Source: Burkholderia sp. SRS-W-2-2016
GTDB lineage: Bacteria > Pseudomonadota > Gammaproteobacteria > Burkholderiales > Burkholderiaceae
Assembly (NCBI RefSeq): GCF_001931485.1
Contig: NZ_MSDV01000053.1
Coordinates: forward strand, 1-64,000
DNA length: 64,000 bases
Reading direction: 5' to 3'
Below are positions 35,484-44,460 of the stretch, piece after piece; positions within the stretch are counted from its first letter, which is position 1, and each line of letters begins with the position of its first letter. Made by a program: the position numbers and the translations under genes. The notes below the pieces were generated by a model, which ran no database searches, was not told where the DNA came from, and was given only the letters and a program-made list of their open reading frames with translations.

Positions 35484-36479
35484 ACGGCGCGTCGCCAGCT
35501 CCGCGCCCTGGCGCAACGCTTCGAGCATGCTGCCTTCGTCGACGATACCCTTGCCCGCGATATCGAACGCCGTGCCGTGATCGACCGACGTGCGGATCAC
35601 GTCGAGCCCCACCGTGACGTTCACGCCGGCTTCGAGGCCGAGCACCTTCACCGGACCGTGCCCCTGATCGTGATACATCGCGACGACCAGATCGAAGTCG
35701 CCGCGGCCCGCGCGGAAGAACAGCGTGTCGGCCGGCAGCGGACCGGTCACGTCGAGGCCTTGCTCCTGCAGCAGCTTGACCGCCGGGATGATCTTTTCTT
35801 CCTCTTCGCCATAACCGAACAGGCCGTTCTCACCCGCATGCGGATTGATCCCGCACACGCCGATGCGCGGCTTAGCGATGCCCGCCTTCACGAGCGTCGC
35901 GTTGCCACGCTCGATGGTCCGTTGCACCAGACCCGGCTCGATCTTGCGGATCGCGTCGATGATGCCGATATGCGTCGTCACGTGAATCACGCGCAGTTGC
36001 GGCGCGACGAGCATCATCGATACTTCGTCGACGCCCGTCAGATGCGCGAGCATTTCCGTATGCCCCGGATACTTGTGGCCGCCCGCGTGCAGCGCTTCCT
36101 TGTTCAGCGGCGCGGTGCAGATCGCATCGATAACGCCCGCCTGCGCGAACTGCGCGGCGCGCTTGATGTACTGGTACGCGGCATCGCCGGCCACCGCGGA
36201 CAGTTGCCCGAACGGCAGGTCGTCGGGAATTAGCCCGAGGTCGATACAGTCGATCGTGCCCTGCTCGTAGCGCGCCTGCGCGGGATCGTCGATGCGGCGG
36301 ATTTTCATCTGGCCGCCGACGATCTCGTTGGCGAGTTCGAGGCGCTTCGCGTCGCCGATCACGAGCGGACGGCATTGCGCGTAGACCGACTGATGCGCGA
36401 GGCTCTTGACGACGACTTCAGCGCCGACGCCAGCCGCATCGCCCATCGTGATGCCGATAACAGGAAGGTAGTTGCTCAT
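35478..36479 (-). CDS. pdxA2: 4-phospho-D-threonate/D-erythronate dehydrogenase (PdxA2)
   Basis: The 333-residue protein follows PdxA throughout: PVIGITMGDAAGVGAEVVVKSL (6-27), CTAPLNKEAL, the metal-binding His in GHKYPGHTEMLAHL, GINPHAGENGLFG, VAMYHDQGHGPVKVLG and TVGLDVIRTSVDHGTAFDIAGKG. In the PdxA2 subgroup the enzyme oxidises 4-phospho-D-threonate or D-erythronate. The product decarboxylates to dihydroxyacetone phosphate; the enzyme is not making pyridoxal phosphate. The neighbouring four-carbon acid sugar kinase and permease decide for PdxA2 over the biosynthetic PdxA. It lies 51 bases after the kinase gene. Confidence 0.85.
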   Translation of the reverse strand: MSNYLPVIGITMGDAAGVGAEVVVKSLAHQSVYAQCRPLVIGDAKRLELANEIVGGQMKIRRIDDPAQARYEQGTIDCIDLGLIPDDLPFGQLSAVAGDAAYQYIKRAAQFAQAGVIDAICTAPLNKEALHAGGHKYPGHTEMLAHLTGVDEVSMMLVAPQLRVIHVTTHIGIIDAIRKIEPGLVQRTIERGNATLVKAGIAKPRIGVCGINPHAGENGLFGYGEEEEKIIPAVKLLQEQGLDVTGPLPADTLFFRAGRGDFDLVVAMYHDQGHGPVKVLGLEAGVNVTVGLDVIRTSVDHGTAFDIAGKGIVDEGSMLEALRQGAELATRRH

Positions 36480-36530
36480 GATGTGATCTCGTTATGCCTC
36501 AGGGTTTGCTGCTTGTTTCATTCACGGACA

Positions 36531-37823
36531 TCAGCGCGGTGCGACGCCCGGTTCGGTTTCGTTACGCAAGGTCAGCCATGCCGCGTACAACGCGTGATCG
36601 GTGCCGAATGCACCGGCCTTCGTGACGATGCCGGGGCAATGTTCGCGCGCGCCGCCGAGCGGACGCGCGACGGCGACACCGGCCTCGACCTCGGCCAGCA
36701 GTTGCAGATTGCCGATTTGCGCGGCCGCGAGCATCGCGCGCGCGGTCTCGCCGCCCGTCGCGATCAGACCGCCCGCCTTCGTGAAGTGCGGCGCGACGAG
36801 TTGCGCGAGCGCGGCCGACAGTTGCATCCCTTCCGCGGGATCGAAGCTGTCGTCGCGTCCGATGCGCAGTAGCAGATCGCAACCGGCGCGCAGCGACACG
36901 GCGATCTGCTGCTGCAACGCATTCCAGTCGGAATGGCTGGCACCGGAGCGCAGCACGGCCGGCGGCACGATCAGTTCCTCGACGCCACCACGCTCGCGCA
37001 GCAACGCGCACTGGCGCTCGCTGACCGCGGACAGACTGCCGACGAGGATCAGGATCGGTCCACCCGGAAATGCGGCGTTGTTCGCCGCGTAACCTGCACC
37101 GCCGTGTGCCCCGCCGTCTGCCCCGCCGTCTGCCCGCTCACGCGTCTCGAGCGCCGCGATCTCGCGCGCCAGACCGCCGGAGCCGACCCAGAAAAACGGC
37201 GCGCGGCTACGCAGGCTGGCCGTTGCCAGCGTGCGCAGCGCCTGCTCGGTCTGCGTGTCGACGACCAGCGCCTGCACGCCGCGCGCGGCCATTGCATCGA
37301 TACGCATCGCCAGCTCGTGCGGCTGCTCGCGCAGCGCTTCAGCGTCCAGCCACTGCGTGAGCAGACCCGCCAGCGTCAGCTGCGTGGCGATATCGGCGGA
37401 CACGCCCGCATGTTCGAGCTTCCAGGTGGCCGTCGTTTCGAGCGGCTCGCCGTGGACGAACACGCGGCCGCCCCGCACCGTGCGACCCATCGCCGGAAAC
37501 GCGGGCGCGACGATCGCCATGCCGGCGAGCGGCTGCAGGCCCGCGACTTCGGCCGCCCAGTTGCCGCGCAGCGTCGAATCGATTTTCTTGTACAGCCGCT
37601 GGTCCCACGAGCTCATCTCCGCATACGCGGCGCGGGTTCGCGCGGCGGCGGCATCGGGCGTCAGACGGCGCGTATCGGTGTCGACGGCGATCGTGTCGAC
37701 GCCTTCATGCACCGGCTCACGCGTCGCCTGCAGCGTGACAACCGTGCGATGCCCGGCGTGCGCAAAACCGATCGCGCAGTCCGCGGCACCCGACAGGTCG
37801 TCCGCGATGATCAAAAATTTCAT
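36531..37823 (-). CDS. Four-carbon acid sugar kinase (DUF1537; D-threonate/D-erythronate kinase)
   Basis: The 430-residue kinase starts [21 protein letters not shown], the N-terminal DUF1537 signature. [14 protein letters not shown] (about 96-109) and the C-terminal nucleotide-binding [19 protein letters not shown] follow. Such kinases phosphorylate D-threonate or D-erythronate at C4 with ATP. Choosing between DtnK and DenK needs comparison, so no symbol is given. Its ATG overlaps the permease stop by four bases. A Gly/Ala-rich insertion at about 230-241 comes from a 12-base tandem repeat and is probably a surface loop. Upstream in-frame codons run antisense-free into the permease gene and are rejected. 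Confidence 0.85.
   Translation of the reverse strand: MKFLIIADDLSGAADCAIGFAHAGHRTVVTLQATREPVHEGVDTIAVDTDTRRLTPDAAAARTRAAYAEMSSWDQRLYKKIDSTLRGNWAAEVAGLQPLAGMAIVAPAFPAMGRTVRGGRVFVHGEPLETTATWKLEHAGVSADIATQLTLAGLLTQWLDAEALREQPHELAMRIDAMAARGVQALVVDTQTEQALRTLATASLRSRAPFFWVGSGGLAREIAALETRERADGGADGGAHGGAGYAANNAAFPGGPILILVGSLSAVSERQCALLRERGGVEELIVPPAVLRSGASHSDWNALQQQIAVSLRAGCDLLLRIGRDDSFDPAEGMQLSAALAQLVAPHFTKAGGLIATGGETARAMLAAAQIGNLQLLAEVEAGVAVARPLGGAREHCPGIVTKAGAFGTDHALYAAWLTLRNETEPGVAPR
37101..37136. repeat. 12-bp tandem repeat inside the kinase gene
   Basis: Three near-identical 12-base units (GCCGTGTGCCCC, GCCGTCTGCCCC, GCCGTCTGCCCG) lie in frame and encode repeated GGAD/GGAH tetrapeptides. Copy-number change would lengthen or shorten the loop by four residues without a frameshift. 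Confidence 0.75.
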
Positions 37824-38818
37824 CGCGCGAGCCCCGGGCGATTCTCCGCGCGGATCCGCTCCTGGCGCTGCTGATACCGCTTCGCGATCGACGCGGTCAG
37901 GATCGGCGACAGGATCGCCGTCACGACCACGCAGGCGGCGACCAGCAGGGTCGCGCTCTTGGCCGCTTCGTTGTACACGGGATTGGCCGCGGCGACGAGC
38001 GCCGGCACGGCGGCCGCATTGCCCGCGGTATTGGCGGCGGCCACGCCCGCGACACCGGTGCCGCCCGTCAGACGGTCGGCGAAATACAGCGGAATGCCGG
38101 TCACGATCACGACAGCGATGCCCAGACCGATTCCAAGCAGGCCCGCCTGCCACACCTTGTGCAGATCGAGCCCGGCGCCGAGCGCCAGCGCGAAGAACGG
38201 AATCATGACCGGCACGGCCTTCGCGAGGAAGTCGCGCATGTCGCGATCGAGGTTGCCGAGCAGCATGCCGAGCGCGAGCGGCAGGATGCTGCCGACCAGC
38301 GTTTGCCACGGAAACGCGGACAGGCCGGCGACGCCGAGCGTGACCATCGTCAGGAACGGTCCCGATTCGAGCGACATCAGCGTATAGGCGCCGACGTCTT
38401 CCGATCTGCCGTACTGGCCCATCAGCGCCATATAGAGACCGCCGTTCGTGTCGTTCATCGCCGCGACGACCGCAAGGGTCGAGATGCCGGCAAAGAGCCC
38501 CGATGAAATCGGCTGTTCGCCGAGCAGGCGGCCGAGAATCACGCCGACGATTATCGCCGCGCCGACCTTCGTGACGAGCAGCGCGCCGCCCTTCTTCAGC
38601 AGATACGGCGTCGCCTTCACGCTGATGCTCGCCCCCATGCACACATAGAAGACGGCGAGGATCGGCAGCGCGCCCGTGAACAGCGCATTGGTGAACGAGC
38701 CGAAGAATTTCGGCATGCCGGGCAGGAACGTCGCGACCATCGAGCCGATCAGCAAAGGCACGATCATCATGCCGCCGGGAACGCGCTCGATCGAGCGTTT
38801 AATGGGAATCTGGACCAT
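37820..38818 (-). CDS. 2-keto-3-deoxygluconate permease family (KdgT) transporter
   Basis: The 332-residue membrane protein matches the KdgT family. It has [31 protein letters not shown] at the N-terminus, [31 protein letters not shown], and [38 protein letters not shown] and [22 protein letters not shown] lie near the end. It has about ten helices. In this context it probably imports D-threonate, D-erythronate or a related four-carbon sugar acid, not ketodeoxygluconate. It is the first gene of the operon, overlapping the kinase by four bases. Its upstream region holds two palindromes with a common core. Confidence 0.85.
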   Translation of the reverse strand: MVQIPIKRSIERVPGGMMIVPLLIGSMVATFLPGMPKFFGSFTNALFTGALPILAVFYVCMGASISVKATPYLLKKGGALLVTKVGAAIIVGVILGRLLGEQPISSGLFAGISTLAVVAAMNDTNGGLYMALMGQYGRSEDVGAYTLMSLESGPFLTMVTLGVAGLSAFPWQTLVGSILPLALGMLLGNLDRDMRDFLAKAVPVMIPFFALALGAGLDLHKVWQAGLLGIGLGIAVVIVTGIPLYFADRLTGGTGVAGVAAANTAGNAAAVPALVAAANPVYNEAAKSATLLVAACVVVTAILSPILTASIAKRYQQRQERIRAENRPGLAR

Positions 38819-38878
38819 GCATGTCTCCTGGCGTTATTCGGCGCGTTGATTGTTCCGCGCACGGAAGCTATGTCGAAG

Positions 38879-38971
38879 TGATCGAATCGATCATGCCGGA
38901 GTGTAATGCTCGCGGACGGAATGCGCAAATCAATCACCAAGATGATCGCCGCGATCATCTTGGTGATTGAT
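38879..38971. promoter_or_regulatory. Twin operator-like palindromes upstream of the kdgT-type gene
   Basis: The core TGATCG-N3-CGATCA occurs twice, at 38879-38893 and inside a long perfect palindrome at 38929-38971. Arms of the latter are ATCAATCACCAAGATGATCG and its exact complement, with a three-base centre. The centres are 64 bases apart, close to six helical turns, so two dimers could bind the same DNA face and loop. The DeoR protein of this operon is the expected ligand. Confidence 0.65.
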
Positions 38972-39055
38972 GAGGAGTTAAACGGGGACAGGAAGGCTGG
39001 AAGGATGCGGCTAAGGGCGTGACCTCAACGCGGCCGTTGCCGCACGAATGGTCCG

Positions 39056-40159
39056 TCAGAAATCCGCTTCGGCAATCGGCACCGGCCGGACGGCACCGTC
39101 GGTCGCCGGGTACAGCGTGATTCTAAGGTCGCCGGCCTCGACCTCCGACGCCGCGCCTTGCTCGGGAAAATTGAACGACTCGGATTTGAACAGACTGCCC
39201 GTCATCACGTCCTGGTAGCGGATGTCGTAATTCCCGGGCGTGATATCCGACAGGGTGAAGCTGGCGCCCGCGGGGATATAGAACTGGCGCACCGGGACGT
39301 GCGCGATGCTGTCGACCCACGTCAGCTTCGCAAACACGCCGAAGTCGTTGCGCGCGTTGTCGACCGTCACCTGCCAGTGCCCGCTGTTTTGCCGGATCGC
39401 CTCGCCCGCGATATAGCCCGCCTCGGTCGGCCACGGCGTCCCGTTCGGAGCAAGCGGCCGTGCCGGTGCGACAGCAGACGTGCCGGCGGCGGCCGAGGCC
39501 TTGAGCGCCGCCGCATCGATGTTCGCTGGCGACACCGCCGCGTGCGCCGCGCCGTCGGTCCCGGCGTGCTTCCGGTCTTCGTTCGACGCTTCAGCCGCCG
39601 GCACCGCGCTCGTCGCGCTCCGTTTCGCGGCGTACTGGGTCGCGCGCACATCGAGCGTTGGAGGTTCGTCCAGTATCAGCGCCTTGACTCCCACGATCCC
39701 GAGCAGAGCCAGCGGAATCCAGAGCCGCGGCCCCCACAGGTGCCTGAAACGGCGCGCGGGACGGGACTGCTTTGACGTCGACGTCGACTTCGGCTTTGAA
39801 TGCGACCTCGCGCCACGACCGCGCGGCGCGGGCTGCGGCCTGATCGGCGCGCGCGGCGACATATAGGATTCGCCGGCCAGATCGAGAAACGGTGCCGGCG
39901 CCGCCGGTATCGCGTGCGTCGCGGCCTCGCGTTCCTTGCGGGCCAGCCACTCGTCGTGCGCCCTGCGTTTGGCCGGATCGCTTAGCACTTCGTAGGAGCC
40001 GTTGATGATCTTCATCACGTTGACCGCGTCCGGATCGTCGGGACGCCGGTCCGGGTGATGTTTCTGGCTCAGTGTCTTGTAGGCAGCACGAATCACCTCC
40101 GGCGGCGCGTCGCGCGACACCTTGAGGTTGTCGTAATGACTGTGAATTTTCTCGCCCAC
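39056..40159 (-). CDS. J-domain (DnaJ-like) single-pass membrane protein
   Basis: The 367-residue protein opens with a J domain (YDNLKVSRDAPPEVIRAAYKTLSQKHHPDRRPDD) containing the HPD motif at 35-37 and KIINGSYEVLSDPAKRRAHDEWL. A basic Ser/Lys-rich linker (about 125-155) follows, then one membrane helix (RLWIPLALLGIVGVKALIL) and a C-terminal domain of unknown function with beta-rich character. The J domain would stimulate DnaK locally; partners are unknown. I choose the GTG at 40159 because the sequence VGEKIHSHYDNLKV has the form of related Burkholderia proteins (MGEKIHTHYDNLKV, from memory). The open frame continues upstream without sense. It is divergent from the SOS-box gene. Confidence 0.8.
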   Translation of the reverse strand: MGEKIHSHYDNLKVSRDAPPEVIRAAYKTLSQKHHPDRRPDDPDAVNVMKIINGSYEVLSDPAKRRAHDEWLARKEREAATHAIPAAPAPFLDLAGESYMSPRAPIRPQPAPRGRGARSHSKPKSTSTSKQSRPARRFRHLWGPRLWIPLALLGIVGVKALILDEPPTLDVRATQYAAKRSATSAVPAAEASNEDRKHAGTDGAAHAAVSPANIDAAALKASAAAGTSAVAPARPLAPNGTPWPTEAGYIAGEAIRQNSGHWQVTVDNARNDFGVFAKLTWVDSIAHVPVRQFYIPAGASFTLSDITPGNYDIRYQDVMTGSLFKSESFNFPEQGAASEVEAGDLRITLYPATDGAVRPVPIAEADF

Positions 40160-40299
40160 GCGCTTGCCCCGGTGGTTGTAATCATTTTCGCGGGATTCTA
40201 CTCGCGCAGCGGATTTTTCAATGGGCGCTCGACCGCACTGAAACAGCAATTCCTCCCGCGCCTGGCGCTGTGGCGGAACACTTGCCTTCCGGGATAAAG

Positions 40300-40335
40300 C
40301 TGTATAAATTAACAGTACTGTGTTTTTATACAGTA
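40300..40335. promoter_or_regulatory. Two tandem LexA (SOS) boxes
   Basis: CTGTATAAATTAACAG (40300-40315) and CTGTGTTTTTATACAG (40318-40333) both fit CTGT-N8-ACAG. The second extends to TACTGT...ACAGTA (40316-40335). Their centres are 18 bases apart. A TATAAA -10-like sequence lies inside the first. The boxes end 15 bases before the start codon of the small gene at 40351, implying tight LexA repression and DNA-damage induction. Confidence 0.8.
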
Positions 40336-40350
40336 ACACCAGGAGGCGCA

Positions 40351-40644
40351 ATGGAACATCTGGTCAGGGTCTACAACGAGAAGGACCGTCGAACGCTCGA
40401 ATGGCTTCGCCGGTATGTGGGCGATGCGGCGCTTGCCAGCGCCATCGCGCGGTGTGCGGGACCGGGCAAACCGTATCTGTCGGCAGTGTGCAGACGCCTC
40501 GGGGTGCGAGCGCCGGAGTTCTCCATCGCGCGGCCAATGCCGAGCGCAATCGCCGAACACTCGCTGGCAACCATGCGCAGCATTCTGGCTGCCCGCACGA
40601 TGTCGGCAAAACAAGGCGCCATCGCGACCGGCCATTTTCGTTGA
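40351..40644 (+). CDS. Small basic protein under probable LexA control, unknown function
   Basis: The 97-residue basic protein is of unrecognised family. The N-terminal half is predicted helical and Arg-rich (EKDRRTLEWLRRYVGDAALASAIARC), followed by GKPYLSAVCRRLGVRAP, which could form a helix-turn-helix-like DNA contact. There is no membrane segment or catalytic motif. AGGAGG at 40341-40346 gives a strong ribosome site for ATG 40351. Two LexA boxes lie just upstream and a hairpin lies downstream, so this is a single SOS-type gene. A role in the DNA-damage response is inferred from regulation only. Confidence 0.75.
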   Translation: MEHLVRVYNEKDRRTLEWLRRYVGDAALASAIARCAGPGKPYLSAVCRRLGVRAPEFSIARPMPSAIAEHSLATMRSILAARTMSAKQGAIATGHFR

Positions 40645-40679
40645 GCCGTGACGTGAGCTTTTATATTTTTAGAACCGGC

Positions 40680-40713
40680 CGCTCAACTTTGATTAGTTGA
40701 GCGATCCATTTTT
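40680..40713 (+). terminator. Rho-independent-like terminator after the SOS-box gene
   Basis: Nine-base arms CGCTCAACT (40680-40688) and AGTTGAGCG (40695-40703) surround a six-base loop, with TTTTT a few bases later (about 40709-40713). Confidence 0.55.
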
Positions 40714-40857
40714 GCGGTCATCAACTGCCGGCCTGGCAGAAGTGCGGAAACCATTCATCGAGCATTGAGCGGCTGTGCGTCAGGGATTTCACCAAGTATT
40801 CGTGAACTGACGGTCGTGCCAATCTAGGCACAAGTGCCTTTTCCAATGGAGACCGGC

Positions 40858-41124
40858 ATGCAAGCTGAAACGCTCAAGAACGTCAGGGCCGCCGCCTTTT
40901 TGCGTTGGTCGGCACTATGTCTGCTGATGCTGCCGGTTACCGGCCTTCTCTGGGCGTCGAATGCGTCTCCACCACAAAGTGCGGCCTGGCTCTGTTTCTC
41001 GTTCGCGGTCTATCTCTGGCCTTTAGCCGGCATCCTGCTGGTCATCGCAGCGGGATTCGATAGCCCCCGGCGCACCCCACACCCCGAAAAAGACGCGATC
41101 TGGCGTGAGGCGCACGGGCGCTAA
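40858..41124 (+). CDS. Small two-helix membrane protein, function unknown
   Basis: The 88-residue protein has two hydrophobic segments (about 15-36, FLRWSALCLLMLPVTGLLWA, and 43-68, AAWLCFSFAVYLWPLAGILLVIAAGF) and a charged C-terminal tail (DSPRRTPHPEKDAIWREAHGR). GGAG at 40848-40851, six bases before ATG 40858, sets the start; in-frame ATGs at 40834 and 40846 are less well placed. It converges on the sigma-factor gene with only nine bases between stops. No family is recognised. Confidence 0.6.
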   Translation: MQAETLKNVRAAAFLRWSALCLLMLPVTGLLWASNASPPQSAAWLCFSFAVYLWPLAGILLVIAAGFDSPRRTPHPEKDAIWREAHGR

Positions 41125-41133
41125 CGTCGGGGC

Positions 41134-43119
41134 TTACTGGTCGAGAAATTGACGCAGTTTGTCGGCGCGGCTCGGGTGCATCAGTTTGCGCATTGCCTTG
41201 CTTTCGATCTGCCGGACCCGTTCGCGCGTCAAATCGAACTGCTTGCCCAGTTCCTCGAGCGTATGGTCCGACGCGGTGTCGATCCCGAAGCGCATGCGCA
41301 GCACCTTCGCTTCACGCGGCGACAATGCGTCGAGCGCCTCGTCGATCGCGCTGCGCATGTTCGCATCGACAGCGGCCTGCGCGGGCGACGCCGCCAGCGG
41401 GTCTTCGATCATATCGCCGAGCGTCGCGTCGGCGTCTTCGCCCACTGGCGTCTCAAGCGACACCGGCTGGCGCGCGACCTTCAACATACTGCGCACCTTC
41501 TCTTCCGACAGCTCCATGCGCTCCGCCAGCACGGCCGGATGCGCTTCCTGCCCGGTCTGCTGCAGGATCTCGCGTGAAATGCGGTTGAGCTTGTTGATCG
41601 ACTCGATCATGTGCACCGGCACGCGGATCGTGCGCGCCTGATCCGCGAGCGCGCGCGTGACGGCTTGACGGACCCACCACGTCGCGTAGGTCGAAAATTT
41701 CCAGCCGCGTCGGTATTCGAATTTGTCGACTGCTTTCATCAGGCCGATATTGCCTTCCTGAATCAGGTCGAGAAAATGCATGCCGCGATTCACGTATTTC
41801 TTCGCGATCGAAATCACGAGGCGCAGATTGGCCTCGATCATTTCGCCCTTCGCCTGGCGCATTTTCGATTCGGCCACCACCATCTGCCGGTTGATCTTCT
41901 TCAGCTGTTGCAGCGGCAGTCCCGTATTCGCTTCGATCTCGATCAGCTTCTGCTGTTCGGCGTGAATCGCCGGGAGACTGCGTTCGAGCGCGGCGCCGTA
42001 TTTGCGCGATGCCGCGGCAGTGCGCTGCCCCCAGTCCAGATCGGTTTCGTGGCCCGGAAACGACTCGACGAACTTGTCGCGCGGCATCGCGCAACGGTCG
42101 ACGGCAATCGCGAGAATACGACGCTCGACCGCGCGCGCCTGCGCGACCTGGTTCTGCACGTCGCTGCACAGCCGGTCGATGGAGCGCGCGGTGAAGCGAA
42201 TCGGCGCCAGCTCGCGCTGGATCGCCGTACACGCGCGCGCGAACGCTGCTTTGCCCTTGCCTTGCGCGGCGCCGGCACGCAAAACCGGCTCGGCCAATTT
42301 ACGCACTCGCGCAAAGATAACGAGGCTGTCGCTGGTCAGCTGTTCGAGCCGCGCCGCGTTCGCCTTCGCCGAATCTTCCTCGGCCATCTCGCCGTCGTTC
42401 TCTTCGTCGTCGCTATCGGTGGTGTCCGCCGCTTCGAGGTCCGTCGTATCGGCCGACTCAACCGCTTCGGAGTCCTCGTTGAGACCGTCGACCAGCTCGT
42501 CGATGCGCAACTCGCCCGCCTCGATCTGATCGACGCTCGCGAGGATCGCGCGGACCGTGGCCGGACACGCGGCAATCGCCTGGATCATTTCCTGAAGGCC
42601 CGCTTCGATGCGCTTCGCGATCTCCACTTCGCCCGCGCGGGTCAGCAATTCGGTCGCGCCCATTTCGCGCATGTACATGCGGACCGGGTCGGTGGTGCGG
42701 CCGAATTCCGAATCGACCGTGGACAGCGCCACTTCGGCTTCCTCGTCAGCCTGTTCGTCCGACACCGCGGCCGGCGCCGCGTCGTTCAGCAGCAGCGTCT
42801 CCGCGCTGGGCGCCTGCTCGTACACGGCAACGCCCATGTCGTTGAAGGTGCTGACGATGGTTTCGATCGCGGCGGTCTGCGCGAAGTTATCCGGCAAGTA
42901 GTCGTTGATATCGGCGTGCGTGAGATAGCCCCGCTCCCTGCCCAACTGGATCAGCGCGCGCATCTGCTGTTGCCGTTCTTCGTCCTGCAACTCTCTGGAC
43001 GCGGCGTCCACCGGCAGCAGAACCGCGGCGGCCTTGTCCTTCGTCGCGCGCCGCGCCAACGTCTTGTGCATGAATGCGACCGTGTCTCGGCCTGAATCAT
43101 CCCGAACGGAACTTGCCAT
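41134..43119 (-). CDS. RpoD-like primary-type sigma factor (paralogue)
   Basis: The 661-residue sigma-70 protein has all main regions. Region 1.1 lies at about 45-105 ([23 protein letters not shown]), region 1.2 at 144-152 (DPVRMYMRE) and a long acidic non-conserved region follows. Region 2 starts at 431 ([56 protein letters not shown]), then region 3, and region 4 has [28 protein letters not shown]. It differs from the typical Burkholderia housekeeping RpoD as I recall it (for example VNRGMHF for [44 protein letters not shown]). No dnaG is adjacent, so it is probably a second RpoD. AGGAG before ATG 43119 sets the start. Confidence 0.85.
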   Translation of the reverse strand: MASSVRDDSGRDTVAFMHKTLARRATKDKAAAVLLPVDAASRELQDEERQQQMRALIQLGRERGYLTHADINDYLPDNFAQTAAIETIVSTFNDMGVAVYEQAPSAETLLLNDAAPAAVSDEQADEEAEVALSTVDSEFGRTTDPVRMYMREMGATELLTRAGEVEIAKRIEAGLQEMIQAIAACPATVRAILASVDQIEAGELRIDELVDGLNEDSEAVESADTTDLEAADTTDSDDEENDGEMAEEDSAKANAARLEQLTSDSLVIFARVRKLAEPVLRAGAAQGKGKAAFARACTAIQRELAPIRFTARSIDRLCSDVQNQVAQARAVERRILAIAVDRCAMPRDKFVESFPGHETDLDWGQRTAAASRKYGAALERSLPAIHAEQQKLIEIEANTGLPLQQLKKINRQMVVAESKMRQAKGEMIEANLRLVISIAKKYVNRGMHFLDLIQEGNIGLMKAVDKFEYRRGWKFSTYATWWVRQAVTRALADQARTIRVPVHMIESINKLNRISREILQQTGQEAHPAVLAERMELSEEKVRSMLKVARQPVSLETPVGEDADATLGDMIEDPLAASPAQAAVDANMRSAIDEALDALSPREAKVLRMRFGIDTASDHTLEELGKQFDLTRERVRQIESKAMRKLMHPSRADKLRQFLDQ

Positions 43120-43326
43120 ATTTTCTCCTGGACAGATTTGCCCGGCGATAGCGCGACCATTGGCTACTGCGCACCGCAGCCGGTGAACCACATACACTCA
43201 TGTGCTTCAGGTGGGGAGCAATTGCAGAATCGCAACGAGCAGGAAACGCGGCCTGCTCGACGGAGCGGACCGGTTGGAACAGCGCAACAAACGAAAGAAC
43301 AGCGCAGGGAAAAACCACTGCCTAAA

Positions 43327-43356
43327 ATTATAGCACAAATTGTTGCGTCGCACCAA
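43327..43356 (-). promoter_or_regulatory. Promoter of the sigma-factor gene
   Basis: On the minus strand, TTGGTG (43351-43356), 18 bases, then a perfect TATAAT (43327-43332) lie about 210 bases before the start codon, predicting a leader of roughly 200 nucleotides. The gap 43120-43424 holds nothing else I recognise. Confidence 0.6.
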
Positions 43357-43424
43357 CAGGGTGCGTTCCGGCCGCTGGCGGCGCCCGGACAAAGGATCGG
43401 CGGTGCGTCGACGTGGCGAGCGAA

Positions 43425-43679
43425 TTACCCGGACGCCCCCGCTCCGTGCGGATCGTTATCGCCGCCCTGGCTCAAATAACGGAGCTCGAGTTCGAGCACC
43501 CGGCCGACGTCGCGCACGAATTCCTCCATCGCCGCGAGGCATTCGGCACTTCCCAACGGGAAATCCTCGGGATTGCTCTTCCCTTGCGCCCGCCGGATTG
43601 CCCGGATGCTGGCTTCGAGCGCACGCGCTTCGGCCAGGATCGGGTCGTCGCCCGGAAAGTTCGGTAGTTCATCCGTCAT
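43425..43679 (-). CDS. Small conserved-type hypothetical protein
   Basis: The 84-residue acidic protein starts MTDELPNFPGDDPILAEARALEASIRAIRR and is mostly helical (residues 12-65) with a Gly/Asp-rich tail. There is no signal, membrane segment or known motif. ATG 43679 is chosen because the protein-like composition begins there; codons upstream are Arg/Cys-rich and overlap the GST promoter region. It is upstream of the sigma-factor gene on the same strand but separated by that gene's own promoter. Confidence 0.55.
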   Translation of the reverse strand: MTDELPNFPGDDPILAEARALEASIRAIRRAQGKSNPEDFPLGSAECLAAMEEFVRDVGRVLELELRYLSQGGDNDPHGAGASG

Positions 43680-43872
43680 GCCAAGAATTTCGGCCTGGGC
43701 CGGGCAAACTTTAGCGCGCTGCGCCGACGGGAGCCGGGGCGCCCGGGTGAGAAACCGGGCGCCATGCCGATTGCCGGGGTCGATGTGAATTCCTGCGGCG
43801 GCACATGCTTTGCTGCGCTTGCAACGTCGTTTGCAACAAGTTAGCCAGCGTGACAAAAAAAGGACCCCTGCC

Positions 43873-44457
43873 ATGAAGCTCTACTATTCCCCCGGCGCGT
43901 GCAGCCTTGCCGACCATATCGCGATGCATGAGGCCGGTCTGACGTTCGACCGCGTTCGCGTCGACCTGAAGACCAAGGAAACGGAAACGGGCGAGCAGTT
44001 CAACCAGATCAATCCCAAGGGTTACGTGCCCACCCTGGAGATGGATGATGGAACGCGTTTGACCGAAAACGTCGCGATCCTTTCGTGGGTCGCGCAGCGC
44101 AAACCCTCGCTTGCGCCGAACGACGAACCCGGCAGTTTGCGGCTCCTCGAGATGCTCGCCTTCATTTCGACGGAAATTCACAAGCAGTTCGGCCGGGTTT
44201 TCAAGCCCGCATCGGATGCGGAAGCCGCAGCGGCGCGCGAGAAGCTCGGTCAACGTTTCCAGTTGATCGCCAGCATGTTTGCCGGCGATTACCTGTTCGG
44301 CCGCGATGCGAGTGTCGCCGATGCCTATCTGTTCACGATGCTGCTGTGGGCAAACAAGGTAGGCATTGAAGTCCCGGCAAAACTGAACGACTTCGCCGGC
44401 CGGATGCGCGCGCGTCCAGCCGTCCAGCTCGCGCTGAAGCACGAGGGCCTGGATTGA
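43873..44457 (+). CDS. Glutathione S-transferase (beta-class-like)
   Basis: The 194-residue protein starts MKLYYSPGACSLADHIAMHEAGL, with Cys10 in the position of the bacterial beta-class active cysteine. A cis-proline motif (NPKGYVPTLEMDDGTRLTENVAI, about 51-73) and the C-terminal helical domain with the N-capping motif region GRDASVADAYLFTMLLW follow. It conjugates or reduces electrophiles with glutathione in the cytoplasm. AAAGGA precedes ATG 43873 closely. It converges with the lyase gene (three bases between stops) and seems to be a single transcription unit. Confidence 0.9.
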   Translation: MKLYYSPGACSLADHIAMHEAGLTFDRVRVDLKTKETETGEQFNQINPKGYVPTLEMDDGTRLTENVAILSWVAQRKPSLAPNDEPGSLRLLEMLAFISTEIHKQFGRVFKPASDAEAAAAREKLGQRFQLIASMFAGDYLFGRDASVADAYLFTMLLWANKVGIEVPAKLNDFAGRMRARPAVQLALKHEGLD

Positions 44458-44460
44458 CGA

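Noticed and set aside
38929-38971. Long palindrome read as a rho-independent terminator
   Set aside because: There is no T-run on either side. It lies upstream of the kdgT-type start and shares a core with a second site, so an operator fits better.
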